64,000 bases of DNA from assembly GCF_010183535.1 (NCBI RefSeq), contig NC_071331.1, positions 2,976,001-3,040,000 on the forward strand, written 5' to 3'. Made by a program: the position numbers and the translations under genes. The DNA is from Caenorhabditis remanei. Lineage: Eukaryota; Nematoda; Chromadorea; Rhabditida; Rhabditidae. The notes below the pieces were generated by a model. It saw only the letters and a list, made by a program, of their open reading frames with translations. It did no database searches and was not told the DNA's origin. Positions within the stretch are counted from its first letter, which is position 1; every line of letters starts with the position of its first letter. Positions 1 to 12,017 of this stretch are shown one piece after another.

Positions 1-1250
1 TTTCGCGAAAAAACCTTTTTTCAGCTTCTCATCGCTGAAAAGTCTGAAATGCCTGAAAAGTACACAGAATTCATAAAAACTCGATAAGAATTTGATTCTT
101 TTCAATGAATGTTACGAAAAACTACGAACAACCGAGACTTTTGAGAAAAAGTTGCGAAACTACGACCATTTTGGGCCCCGCAGCTTCAAATTAGCAGTAT
201 TTACGAGAAAAATTGATAAAAACCATACTTAAGCAGGCCCAATAACCTAAAAATAGACAGATTTAGCTCGAAAACTCACTGTGGTGAGGTAAAACTAAAA
301 AATCGGCTGAAAATAAGACAAAAACTAAAGTTTTTAGCTTAAAAAGTCTGCGAAACTTGTGGATTACTGCGAAACTCAAGAAAAATTGGAACTGAAGTGA
401 CCAGAGCAAGAAAAATGAGGAATTTCTCTAAAATTCCAGCGAGAAACATGTAAAAAACGGAAATTTTCGAATTCTGCCGGCTAAAATCGACGAAAAACTG
501 TTGAATATCACTCAAAATAGCTTTTTTAGACAAAAACTAGATCTTTGAGAATAATTTATGAGAAAAAATGTTGCCAGTTGCTGAAAAGTGCCGTAAGCGC
601 TGAAAAACTGAAAAATTATCGGCGAAAGGGCAAAAAAACACAGATTTGAACAGAAAATTACGAAGGAATCAGAAAAAACTACGAATTTTTTGAAAAATCC
701 AACAAATTACAAGAAAAATCGGAAAAAATGTCGAAAATTGTCGAAAATCTAAAAATGGGCCTACTTCTGATAATTTTTTATCGAAACTAGGGAAAAATCA
801 GACAATTTTTGTCGCGAAATTGCCAAAAAGTCAAAAAATCACAGAAAAAACGCTGAAAAATAGCGAAAACCCGACGAAAAACTGATGAAAACTGGAAAAT
901 CGGCCAATCAATGAAAATTCGGCGAAATCACCGCTTTTAGACAGGAATTTCGGCGAAAAAAGTGAATTTTAGGACCAAAAACTGATTTCAGATTAAAATT
1001 CCGACGAAAAAACTACAAAAAATCATCAAAAAATCACAAAAATCGCGGGGAAACACAATGAAAAATCGAGAAAAATAATTCGAAATTTCTAAACTGTGCA
1101 ATCTGACGTGACGGTGTTTGCACACTTTCAGCATCTACAGTAACCCAAGTAAAAATAATTCGGGAGGGAATTTCAAAAAGACATTTTCAGACAGGGGTTT
1201 TCACCGTTTTTCGCAGAAACTAAAATAAATAAAGAAATATTAAAATAAAA
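1..1250. other. gene-free A-rich tract
   Basis: The plus strand is a run of variations on short A-rich words such as GAAAAATCGG and CGAAAAACTG. Open frames here are short and low in complexity and have no splice or domain support. The tract lies 3' of the bZIP gene. I see no RNA gene or mobile element in it. Confidence 0.5.
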
Positions 1251-1256
1251 TTTATT
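1251..1256 (-). terminator. poly(A) signal of the bZIP gene
   Basis: The minus strand reads AATAAA here, about 214 nt downstream of the bZIP stop codon at 1470-1472. It is the first canonical hexamer I noticed on that strand after the stop. Confidence 0.45.
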
Positions 1257-1448
1257 CATAAAGTCAGAATCCGTAAAAAATATGATGCGAGTTTTAAAGA
1301 AAATGAGGAAAATGAGCGGGGGAGTTGAAATTTGATATTCTCATGAGGGGCGAGGCTAATCTTCCCCTCAAAAAATAAAAAATATTCAAATAAACGCAAG
1401 AATGAGTGGGTGGGGTCAGGAAGGAACCGTAGTTAAGTTGTGTGGAGC

Positions 1449-2800
1449 AAGTGCGCTCTGTTGCACTTTTTAGAAATTCGGCATCGCCGTGTTCGGGTCG
1501 ACTGCTGCGTACCGTTGGGTGAGTTGATGCTTCATCATCACATTTTCGTTATAAAGGTTCCAGATGTAGGCCTTGAGATTTTGGTTTTCCTGGAAAATAG
1601 AGTTTTAGTTAGAATAGAGCGCGTTTGCACACTTCAAAAATTCAAAAATCTCATAAAATCATTGAAAGTTTCTGTAAAAGGTACGGTACTCTCACATTTT
1701 GGTCTCGAAGCGAGAAGGTTAGGAGTACGGTAACACAGTTTTCAAGATGAAAAATATCAGTTTCTCAATTTAAAACATATTCAGTTTCAGCTTTTTCATA
1801 TTTTGATTTTGAAAAAATTCATTTTTAATCGGGGAAAGACGTAAAAAAAGCCTAAATCTCAGTTTTTGGGTCTCGAGACGAAAGTGAGTGTACTGTAAGG
1901 GGTACGGTAGCCGGAATTTCACGTAATTTTTCAATTTTTGGTGGGATTTATGGGTCTCGAAGCGATAAACTGAAAATGTTTCCATTTGTAGCAAATTCTG
2001 AAAATTCGGCCATTTTTCGGGTCTCGAAGCGATAGAGGGTACTGTACCAGTCGAATTTTCACGTGAAATGAGAAATAAGTGGGCCTCGGGTCTCGAAACA
2101 AAAAAACAAGAAATTTGAACTTTTCAAAAAAAAAGTTTTCAGTTTCAAATTATGAAGAATTCTGTAAAAATTTTAATGATGTGTTCTTTGTCCATCTTGA
2201 AGCAAAAACACAGCATTTTCGACAGATTACTGTAGTTCCGAAATGATTACGGTAGGTGATAGCAAAAAAATCTACGAAAATGGCGAAATTATCATTGGAG
2301 CGAGTTTGCACACCTCCAATGCGTTCAGTTCTGAAAAATTGCTGCAAAAATCCGCAAAAACTACCAATATCGGACTAACACAGCTGCCATTCTAATTGGA
2401 GCGCGGTTGCATTCTCTATGGAGAGGTTTCCATCGTTTTTACTCAAAAAGTGCTCAAAAACCACTATAGTGGCCACTATGATTTATCGAAAACTGTATAT
2501 AGATGTCAAAACTTTAAAAATCCGGCGAAACTGAGCAAAATTAGCAAAAATGAGCCAGTTGACCGTTTTTAGCCAAAAAATGCATAAAATACCTCAAAAT
2601 TCTCATTAGAGCGCACTTGCACTTTTTTCACCCGATTTTGTGCGTTTTCAGCCTTCCAAACCCCCTAAAAATCACCAATATTCACAGAATCCTCAGTAGA
2701 GCGCATATGCATTTTTTCAACATATTTTGTGTGTTTTCAGCCTTTCAAGACCGTAAAAATCACCGAAATTCACAAAATTCTCACTAGAGCGCACTTTCCA
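1449..2800. repeat. dispersed 'gagcgc-ttgca' repeats in the large bZIP intron
   Basis: A short conserved core (GAGCGCGTTTGCAC and variants) recurs near 1450, 1617, 2300, 2400, 2610, 2700 and 2787. The last copies are spaced about 85-100 bp apart and are separated by CCGTAAAAATCACC-type words. The copies are diverged. They lie in the intron except that the first overlaps the last exon's 3' flank. Confidence 0.6.
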
Positions 2801-5800
2801 CATCCAAAAATTTTTCATGTCCCCCCCTATATTTGTCCAACCACAGCACATATGGTATCTTATCTCCCTTCTTCCAAAAAAAAGTCGTCGGCAAATTCAA
2901 AAACATCAAAACTTTGTTGCGTGTATGGGCTCAAGTGACACCTGCTGCTGGTATCTTGAATGACGTCACCAATTAGAGAGACGGGCGGTGCCTTGGAGGC
3001 AAACGGCGGGAATACGGTTTGGAAAGGAATGGCGCAATTCGCGTAAATGGGAAAATGGATGGATTAGTGAGAAGACAAGGGGGGGGGGGCGGATGGGGAC
3101 AAAGAGGGCAATGAGGTGATGGGCGGTCTTTATGTGTGGGCGGGGGTACTGTACTACAGTACTACTGTAGAAGAGTACGGTAGGCGGATTTTGCGTGAAA
3201 AATGAGATTTGGGTGCGAAATTTTCTTTCTGTTTCCAAAAAGTTTCAAATTTTGAAGCGAATTTTGGATGATTGGTGTGTTTCCGGTATTTGTCCACTTT
3301 TATGGGTCTCACAACGAAAGGTAGTACTGTAGGAGAGTACTGTAGAGTGGAATTTTCACGGGAAGAAATGGGGAATTGTCGAAAAAATTTTCGGTTTTTA
3401 CAACATCCCAAATTTTGAAGCGAATGTTTAAAAACTGGTTGAAATTGCCGTATAATTCTATGGGTATCGAAGCGAAAGGCAGTATTTTGGAGATTACGGT
3501 AGAGTGGAATTTTCACGTGAAAATTTGAAATTTTTGAAAAAAATTTTCAGTTTCCAAAAAGTCTCAAATTTTGAAGAGAATTTTGGATGGTTGTTCAGAT
3601 TCTGGTGTCATCAAATTTTATAGGTCTCAAAGCGAAAGGTGGTACCGTAAAAGAGTTCAGTAGAGAAGAATTTTCAAAAACCCGAAAATTTTGAGAATAT
3701 TCTGTTTTCACAAAATCTCAAGTTTTTAAGCAAGGAAGTGTCGGAGAATTGGTATGGGAATCGAATTTTCTCCGATTTTGGGTCTCGAAGCGAAAGGTGG
3801 TACTGTAGAGAGTATGGTAGATGAGTTTTACGTGTAGTACTGGGGAATTTTCAAAAAAGCGAAAATTTCAAAAAATGTCAGTTTCCAGGAAATTTCAAGT
3901 TTTCAAGCGATTATTTAAAAACTGGTGGGCGCATCGGTTCTTATTCTTTTATAGGTCTCACAGCGAAAGAAGGTACTGTAGGACTGTACAGAAGTCGGGT
4001 TTCAGTTGAAAGAAATGAGAATTTTCACAAAATTTTCACAAAATCAAAATTTTGAAAAAAACAAAAAAAAATTTGTCAATTTCCAAAAAAGCTTAAATTT
4101 TTATGCGAATTCTTAAAAAATGGTAGGCCTTCCAATTTCTGGCGTTTTAATGGGGTTCGAAGCAAAAAGAAGTACTGTAGGGGAGTACATTCGACTGGAA
4201 TTTTCACGTGAAAAATTTGAAAATGTTCAAAAAATCTCAAATTTAAAGAATTTTTCTGTTTCCTCTCTCTCTCAAGAAACTCTCAAATTTTTAAGCGAAT
4301 GTTTAAAAACTGGTTGGATTTGCCGTCTAATTCTATGGGTCTCACAACGAAAGATAGTACTGTAGGAGTGCACAGTAGATGGGTTTCACGTGAAGAATTA
4401 GGGAGTTTTCAAAAAAATCGAAAATTTCAAAAAAATTCGAAAATTTTGAAGCGAACTTTGGATGATTGGTACTTTTTTCGATTTACTGGATTTTATGCAA
4501 TAGGTGATACTGTAAGAGAGTACAGTAGAGTGGAAGTTTCCAGTGAAAAATCAGAACATTTTCAAAAAATCTGAAATTTTGAGAATTTTTCTGTTTTCAA
4601 GAAACCTCAAATTTTTAAGCGAGAATTGTGGAATTGGTGCATAGATGGAGTTGTTTGGGTCGCACAGCAAAAATGATTACTGTGGAAAGTACGGTATATG
4701 AGTTTCCCGTGAAAAATTGGGAAATTTTACAAAAACCGAAATTTTGATAACTTTTCAGCTTTCAAAAAGTTTCAAGTTTTGAAGCGGGTTTTAAAAAAAC
4801 TGAAGGGATTTTCAGTCTTTGAAATTCTATGGGTCTCGAAGCGAAGGAATTGTGACAAAATCCAAAATGTTGAGAATTTTTCTGTTTCCAAAAAATTTAA
4901 AATTTTGAAGAGAATTTCGGATGATTGGTATGGTTTCTGGTGTTCTTTAGTTTTTAATGGGTCTCGCAACGAAAGGTAGTACTGTAGGAAAGCAGGGCAG
5001 TCTGAATTTTACGTTAAGAATTGTGGAGTTTTCAAAAACCCGAAAATTTCGAAAAAATTTCTGTTTTCAAAAAATTTTAAATTTTGTAGCAAACTTTCGA
5101 TGATCGGTAGATGGTTTTCACGTGAAAAAGTGGAAAGTTTTCAAGTAATCCAAAAATTTGAGAATTTTTCTGTTTTCAAAAATAATAAAATTTCAAACTG
5201 AATTTCTTATTATTAGTGCAATGGTCCAAATCTCCGTGAAATTCTCCAACAATGGACAGAAATCAGAGATTACTGTAACATCACGGCAATTTTAGATATG
5301 GTACTGTAAAAGAGTACGGTAGGCGCGTTTCACGTGAAATATTGGGGAATTTTCAAAAACCAAGAATTTCGAAAAAACAAATCTGTTTTCAGAAAATCTT
5401 AAGTTTTGAGTGATTATTTAATTATTGGTGCTTTTCAAATTTCATGTAATTCTCAAATTTGTGAAAAAAAGTTGTGCTGTAGGAGAGTAGGGACGAATAG
5501 AAATTCGATATTGAAGAAATTAAAAAAACTAATATTTCCAAAATTTTTGAAACATGAAATTTTCCAATAAAGAATGAAAATCAAAGAATACTGTAAATAT
5601 TACGGTATTTTCAAATTATGGGGTCCTGATACTGGGTGTACGGTAGGCGGGTTCCCAAAATTGGAAAATATTAAAAACCCAAAATTTCGAAACATTTTCA
5701 GTTTCCAAAACTTTTCAAGTTGTTTGATGCTAATATGGAAATGTTAGTTTCAGTGTCGGAACAAATCATCAAGCGTAAGGGGTGCTGTAGGAGTACGGTT

Positions 5801-7220
5801 ACTTACTTTCACGCGAAAATTTGAGTTTTAACGATATTTTTTTAAATGTTCCGTTTTTTCACATTTTCAAACTTAAACGTAAAAGTATTACTGTACAGAC
5901 GAACTTTTAGGTCTCGAAGAGAAAGAAGGTACTGTAGCGGCGGCACGGTAGAAGATTTGAAGTTAAAAGTTCAGTTTTTACATATAGCAATGTTTTAATC
6001 TGAAATAAGTTCAGTTTCAGATTTTCCAGATTTTGATACTGAAAAAATTCAAAATGATCCGTCGATGCTTATAATAATCTTATTTTGAAGTTATTGTTGG
6101 AAAAAGTGATTCATGGGTCTCGAAGCGAAAAAGAGTACTGTAGGGGTACGGTATCGTAGAATGGGAGTTTTTTTCCAGTCAAATGAGTTTTGGGTCTCGA
6201 CACGAAAAATTCGAATTTTTCAGTTTCACAATCAGTTTTTTTCATGCGCACTTAAAAAATGGCCACTTAATGAAGTGTATTTTTCGGTTTCTTCCAAAAA
6301 TAGGATTTGATACGGTTACCATGAAAAAAAAAACGACTTTTTTTCTTATAGTAAGGCAATACTGTACATATACAGTGATTTGGGTCTTTAAGTGAAACAA
6401 TCAAAATTTCAAGAGATTACTGTACTACCAAGGTGATTACGGTAATTCTGATAGGAAGCAAAAAAGCACTACTGTTTCCGTTGGTCAATATTTTTCAAAG
6501 TCTTCCGAGATATTTCAATCAGTATTTCCCTCTCTTATTGGTTGATGACTGTAATAAGATACTGTACATTACCTACAGTACCCCTCTTCAAAAGTCTTTT
6601 TCCAAAATTATACCTTTTCAAATTGATGACATTTTTTCTCGGGATACTCAAAAAACAAATAGGGTTTTCGTAGTTATTTCCCATCAAAAACGCGTCAAAG
6701 ACACGACAGACACCTTTACCTGCTCCAACTGGATGACTCTCGTCCCATTATCATTGTCCTGTTTTCTCCGTGCTTCTCTCGATTTACGGGCGGCCTCGTT
6801 ATTCCGACGACGTCGTTCGAAATAGGTCTGAAAACTGACTGATACCTTTGCGATTACTGTAGCTCCCTACCTCATCCTTCTGTTCAGCTGGCACTGGAAC
6901 CGGTTTCTTTTTCGTCGGATGTTGGTGTTGTTGAGACGAAGTGGATGACGTGGAGGAGCCGGATGGGGAGAATGATGATGCGGTGGCGTTGGGATTGGTG
7001 TAAGGGGCAAAGTGTTGGAAGAATGGGAGAGCGCTGGCTGGGTAGTTCTGGAAAAATTTTTCTCTGGGGATACTGTAGCCATGGAGCCATGCAGCCATAC
7101 CTTATCAAACCCATTGCCATACGGATTCTGTGATGAATTGTACATTTGATTGAAGGCCTTCAACGACTCGGCGTCGTAGAGACTGCTGGCTGCTAGTTGT
7201 TGCTGGAGATCTGACGCCAT
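1470..7220 (-). CDS. PAR-type bZIP transcription factor, 4 exons
   Basis: Minus-strand exons are 7220-7101, 7047-6871, 6827-6720 and 1589-1470, giving 174 aa; all junctions are phase 0. Introns are 53, 43 and 5130 nt with GT donors and TTTTTCCAG, TTTTCAG and TTTTCCAG acceptors. Residues 1-99 are low-complexity (Q, S, P, H). Residues 100-121 form the basic region (YFERRRRNNEAARKSREARR), with the invariant Asn108 and Arg116. The zipper heptads are L133, L140, L147, M154. The lead-in PVPAEQKDE followed by a Tyr and the RRRxNNEAA core is typical of PAR/CES-2-like bZIPs, which are nuclear dimeric DNA-binding regulators. TTTCCAG directly precedes the ATG, so the start is either a spliced-leader site or the second exon of a longer transcript. 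The exact orthologue is not recognised. The zipper after L158 is short. Confidence 0.85.
1690..6400. repeat. degenerate tandem array, unit about 150-180 bp
   Basis: About 20 units start with GGGTCTCGAAGCGAAAGG and continue with a TACTGTAG/GAGTAC segment, a TTTCACGTGAAAA segment and a TTTTCAGTTTCCAAAA segment. Unit starts are visible near 1700, 1868, 1950, 2020, 2088, 3303, 3458, 3622, 3779, 3952, 4152, 4338, 4658, 4829, 4958, 5911, 6114, 6193 and 6382. The array fills most of the 5.1 kb intron of the bZIP gene. CACGTG and TACTGTA are each self-complementary or nearly so, so every unit can form small hairpins. Confidence 0.75.
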
Positions 7221-7348
7221 CTGGAAATAAAATAAATGATAGAGATTGGTGGAATAGGAACACAGGGCAAAGATAAGAAGGACTTGGAACGGGGAAGGTT
7301 TCTTAGATAGCAACATATTCAAAATCAGCAAAATTTTTCGGTACATTG

Positions 7349-7356
7349 TGAAACAG
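7349..7356 (-). promoter_or_regulatory. exact Ruby-type octamer
   Basis: CTGTTTCA on the minus strand, upstream of the bZIP ATG and isolated from the main cluster. If functional, a 21U 5' end would be expected near 7306-7316. Confidence 0.3.
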
Positions 7357-7593
7357 GAACATATGTTTGTACATATAAGATTCATGGGTGGCCTAGGTTC
7401 CCAGAATTGGAATCCCAGGTCATCTCAAATGCAATCGAGCTGATATAAAGAATTTGGAATTGGTAAACTAGGAATATAAGGGGAAGATATAAGGAACTTG
7501 GAACATAAACATTATATTCTTTGAGACTGTTGGGAGCTGCCTATAAACGAGACTAACTTCTGTATTACTGTATTTTCTGTATTTCTGGAACAG

Positions 7594-7665
7594 CACGGCC
7601 TCCATGGGAGGCCCTCTCAATGCACTGCGCACAGTACTTTGAGAGGGCCTCTGCTGGAGGCCGTG
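7594..7665. repeat. 72-nt near-perfect hairpin with flanking direct repeat
   Basis: CACGGCCTCC...GGCCCTCTCAA pairs with TTTGAGAGGGCC...GGAGGCCGTG, giving a stem of about 27 bp with one 3-4 nt internal mismatch and a loop of about 17 nt. GGAACAG precedes the hairpin and GAACAG follows it; if the last TG is counted as flank, the repeat is the 8-mer TGGAACAG on both sides. That suggests a very small inserted element with a target duplication. A pre-miRNA-like transcript is an alternative, but the stem is unusually GC-rich for its surroundings. Confidence 0.6.
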
Positions 7666-7789
7666 GAACAGTTAGTGTCAGGGAGCCAATGTAACTGGAA
7701 AACATTAATCACATTCTACAAGTAATGAAGATGAAACACAAAATTTTCAAAATAAAAATAAAAACTTGGAAGGTGTGTACCAGAGTTGT

Positions 7790-8110
7790 ACGAAATGCCA
7801 TTTTTCAGTTTCCGGAATCCGGAATCCGGAACCGGAATCAAATTTTCAAAATCCGGAATCCAGAATCGGAATGCCGAAAAACTTAGAATTCCGGAATTTC
7901 GGAATCCGGAATTCTTTTTATCGAGTGTTGTTGTTTTGATAAATAAAGTTTTAAACTACTTTTTAGGATCAAAACCGGAAAAGAAGTGCTATAGTTCCGG
8001 ATTCCGAAAAAAGGAAACTCGAAAAACCGGAATCCGGAATCCGGAACCGGAACCGGAATGCCGAAGAAACCCCGGAATTCCGGAATTTCGGAATCCGGAA
8101 TCCGGATTTC
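7790..8110. repeat. CCGGAAT low-complexity element
   Basis: Two blocks (about 7805-7912 and 7978-8108) are built of GGAATCCGGAATTCCGG words, separated by about 65 bp of AT-rich DNA. The left edge carries CAGAGTTGTACGAAAT, which resembles the CAGAGCTGTGCGGAA terminus of the MITE at 48054. It may be a degenerate relative. I could not place a clean right terminus or target duplication. Confidence 0.45.
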
Positions 8111-8124
8111 GTGTACACGATGTT

Positions 8125-8440
8125 TCTATCACCCTTGTAAACCGGCATATAACTCGCTTAAAATTCATCATTATGAGCTAAAAAATATACCAAAATGTAG
8201 ATCTCGGCGAATTCTACATCTGTGACCTACCGGATGGGTATTTGCTAATGTGCCGCAACTGGGATAAAGTGCTAAAAAACGCAAAAAAACTATTCTAGAC
8301 CGGTCCGCGGCACACGAACTAATAGCCACCCGGGCCCTGATAAGTCATAGAAGTAGAACTCTCCGAGATCTTCAATTTGGTATAATTTATGCTCATATTA
8401 TCACGTTTTGAGCAAATTACCCGGTACGTTTCTTACGGTG
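8125..8440. repeat. imperfect long palindrome
   Basis: The left arm (ATACCAAAATGTAGATCTCG...TTCTACATCTGTGACCTA, about 8180-8260) pairs with the right arm (about 8325-8400, containing AGAACTCTCCGAGATCTTC). The centre contains GACCGGTCCGCGG. A related single-arm fragment (TGTAGATCTCGGTTAG) is at 50948. It looks like an old foldback MITE. Confidence 0.6.
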
Positions 8441-9300
8441 TTCCAGAAAAAATTTAGAAAGACCGCTTTTTTTTTCATGGGCACTACCAATGGAGGTACA
8501 GATTTTCAAAATAGGAACATGGACAATTTAGAGCTGATCACTTAACGCTCACAAAAAAGTTGTTATTGACAAAAATGCTTCGCAGGCTTTTACGATTACT
8601 GTACAAAACACGAAAAACTGATGAGAGTAAAGTGAAACTGAACAAAATTTCAAAAAGTTTGTCGAAATTGGTAAGATTTCGTCACAAAATGGAACGAGCA
8701 TACTCATATTCAAATGGGAGTCCTTATGCTATGCATGTAACAGACTTATTTTAAAAAAATCGTATTATGGGGAGGTGCAAAAAACCGGAAAAAAAGTGTT
8801 TTTCTCTCGATTTATTTACCGAAAAAAAAACGGAAAAAACGGACGTGAAATAGCTATATTAAAAAAAAGTTACTGTAAGTAAGGGAAGCTAAATATTAAG
8901 CAGATCATCTTTTGTTAGAATCAGTAACGGATGGAACCGACATTTACGAGCTTTACCGTAACAACGCGAAAGTGATCAAGGATAAAACTGACAGCTGGCA
9001 GAAACTATATTTGTATACAATATAGGAATTAGGTCAGTTTTTCCAAAAAATCCAAAAGTTATTAGATACCCGGTTTCAACTCATCATTTAGAGAACGCAG
9101 GAAAACAGTAAGTTGATGAATCGATGTTATGGACTGGTTCAGTATCAAATGGGGTGTTATTACAGTAATAGGTGTTACAGTAGTCGAGTAAAATTTTAAT
9201 TATCAAGAAATAAACACTCAAGACTTTTACGAGAATTAATACCACATTGATGAAACAGTGTTCGTAATTACGATAACAAAAAATATGATACAAGAACCGG
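8441..9300. other. gene-free spacer
   Basis: AT-rich DNA with no domain-bearing frame. It holds one exact octamer (9251) and several TACTGTA words. No tRNA or mobile element is recognised. Confidence 0.4.
9251..9258 (-). promoter_or_regulatory. exact Ruby-type octamer
   Basis: CTGTTTCA on the minus strand at the left edge of the cluster; a 21U start would be expected near 9208-9218. Confidence 0.35.
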
Positions 9301-9780
9301 TGGCGCAACTTGGAAAAATAGGCGGTCTCAAAAAACGCAAACCTTGAAACCAGAATTCAAAAAACTTATTTCCAAACAAAATCTCTCCCCAGTTATCCAA
9401 CGATTACCGAATTCTTACCAAACTCCTCACACCGGAAAACACCTCGTGTGTGTGTGGGCGGAGTCTCGAGTACCTGTTGTCTCATAATGTGTTCTAATGA
9501 CATACTCATGGTCCAACCCTAAAAGAGGCGGCTCTCTTTGTGATCTCTCAGAACTGGAATGGCGCAATCGATTGCGTTGACTACAGACACACAGACCACC
9601 CTCTGCTAGCCTCCCCCTACCGCAAAGAGTGTTTGAATGGAGGGGGGTCCCTAAATACATAATGAGTTGATCACAATGGGGAGAGGGAGAGGAAGTACAT
9701 AGGGAAGGGGGCTGGGGTGTCGGAGGCGCGTTCTCAAATTTGATCACTGGTCATAATGTCACTGATAGCACCCGCTTTGG
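9300..9780. repeat. module shared with 37170-37500
   Basis: The order of words GGCGGTC, CCCAGTTATCCAACGATTAC, ACCAAACTCCTCACACCGG, GAGTATCGATTACTTG/GAGTACCTGTTG and TCTCATAATG is repeated at 37250-37420. In both places it is followed by the GGTGTCGGAGGCGC word and the 'gtcactgatag' segment. The copy here also carries a purine-rich stretch (9640-9720). Confidence 0.6.
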
Positions 9781-10548
9781 ATATGGAGACAGTGAAACTG
9801 AAATTGATTTCTGAAAATGTGTGGAAGCGTGGGGTGTCGGAGGCGCGGTTTTTGAACCAAAACATAGTGGATGGATCGTAATGTCACTGATAGCACCCGC
9901 TTTGGATATGGAGACGGTGAAACTGAAATTGTCAGAAAATGTCTGAAATTTGGTTTCTGAAAATGTACAAAGGAGAGCGTTTACTGTATCATCTATCAGA
10001 TTCTCATTGATATCAACTTGTCGAAGCAGAATTTTTCAGTTTATGCATCTTATGATATTTTTAAATACATTTCCCGATAAGACACCTCTCTTTTCTCTTT
10101 TCCGACATACAAAGGTGTTTTCTGTATTCGGAAAAGATAACAATCACTTCATGATGATATCGTCGATTACTGTAATAAACAAGGTCATTATTTGCTCTCC
10201 TAGCCGCCTATCCAAACTGTCCCCTTTCCTCTAACACCCTTCAAAAACGGACCACCTGTTTGAAGTGTTTCTTGATATCCGAATTGCCGCAAAAACACCT
10301 GACTGTCTCCAAGTTGTAAATGATTATAAATTAGGGACACCCGTCCATGAGACACCGTGTTTCTTTTGATGAGAGCCGATAAGAGGGTTGAAATTTTTTC
10401 AGGTTCTTAATCCCGCTATATACAAACACGAAAAAGTTCAATCAATTCTCGAAAAATTGAATACAAGAATGAGCAAAAACCTTTTTTCATACGTTTTGTA
10501 ACAGACGTTTTTACTGTTCAAGCAGTATTCATTTCTAGTTATACATAT

Positions 10549-10556
10549 CTGTTTCA
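10549..10556 (+). promoter_or_regulatory. exact Ruby-type octamer (21U promoter candidate)
   Basis: CTGTTTCA, kept identical in the paralogous copies at 25305 and 27438 with about 50 bp of flank. Expected 21U 5' T near 10589-10599. Confidence 0.6.
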
Positions 10557-11288
10557 AGCACAGCGTTTGTTACCTTTCGAAGTGTTTGATTTACTCCAGC
10601 GTCAGAAGGCTACTTCCAACAACCTAACTGTCCCAAGCGATATTTCATACGAATTCAGTGAATTCCAGAAGCGAAAAATAAAAATAGATGCATTCATTTC
10701 TATCGTTCTCCATCACCACCTCCCCCTTCTCCAAAATCCATCTTTTCCTTGTTTGCAGGTGACAGACGGTACTGTACTCCAAGTGTGTCTCCCATTATAA
10801 CTTGCGTAACTTCTTTGAAATCACCGCTTATTTGGGAGACACGTTAGAGAATATTTGGATATATTGTTGTGAAGTGGAGTATCAGGTGTCAGGAGTTAGT
10901 TACAAGGTTCATAAGTGGAAATTATTTTCAGAAAAATAAGTTTTGTTTTGTTGAAACATTTACCGTAATGTCACTGGTAGCCCCCTCTCGGGATATAGAG
11001 ATGGTGAAACTGAAATTGGTAGAAAATGTCTAAAATATGGTTTCTGAAAATATCTTTGGAAAGGCTTTTTTCTTTTTATTTTATGTTCAAGTACGGTGTG
11101 ATTACAGTAACCAGCTCAAAACAGAGATTATACAGTTCATTAACACTAGGTAAATTAGCAAAAAGTTTGTCACATAGCTGAAAAAGTGATTATGGTAACC
11201 CACACCGGCCAAAAATGGGCGGTCCCCAAAAAACTCAATACCAAAGTTTTAGAGTTCCTCTATACAAAATTAGTTGATGACAGTGGAG

Positions 11289-12017
11289 CAGTGTGTGCTT
11301 TCGAAATTTTTTTTTTCGAAAAACGTTGTAATCGAAAGATTTTTCGAAAGATTTTTCGTAAAAATTTTCGAAGATTTTTCGAAAACTCTTCGAAAAATAT
11401 TTGGATCTTTCGAAGATTTTTCGAAAATTTTTCGAAAATTTTCGAGATTTTTCGAAAATTTTTCGAAGAATTTTTCGAAAATTTTTCGAAGAATTTTCGA
11501 AAAATTTCTGGAAATTTCTGGAAGTTTCTAGAAGATTCTGAAAATTTCGGAAAACATCTGGAAACAAGAATTTCGCTCATGGATGGGCATTTTAGAGTTC
11601 CGGAGTACATTTGTGTCCGCCCTCGCATAAGTTCCTTGCCAGTTGACTTGTTTATTCACTAAAAATGACTCAAATTAAAATTTTATTGGTGCAAAACGTG
11701 TCCGATAATACAAATGTGCTCCGGAACTGAAAACTGTTCATCCATAACCGAAATCCCTGTTTCCAGATTTTTCCCAAAATTTCCGATCACCCCTCAATTT
11801 TTCGAAAATTCTTCGAAAATTTTTCGAAAAATCTTCGAAAAATTTCTTTCGAAAATTCTTCGAAAAATTTTTCGAAAAATTTTTCGAAAGATTTTTCGAA
11901 GGGTTTTTCGAAAATTTTTCGAAATAAATTTTTCGAAGAATTTTCGAAGATTCTTCGAAAAATTTTCCGAAAAATCTTACGGAAAATTTTTCGAAAATCT
12001 TTCGAAGACACACACTG
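11289..12017. mobile_element. hAT-like MITE with TTTCGAA interior
   Basis: Termini are CAGTGTGTGCTTTCGAAA on the left and, on the opposite strand, CAGTGTGTGTCTTCGAAA on the right. The 8-bp duplication CAGTGGAG flanks it at 11281-11288 and 12018-12025. The uninterrupted site (gatgaCAGTGGAGgagagg) is in the paralogous segment at 26765-26780, which proves insertion. The interior is almost entirely TTTCGAAAAATTTTTCG-type sequence in two blocks (11300-11510 and 11795-12000), around a unique core of about 250 bp. No transposase frame is present; the long frames on both strands are by-products of the repeat. Confidence 0.9.
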
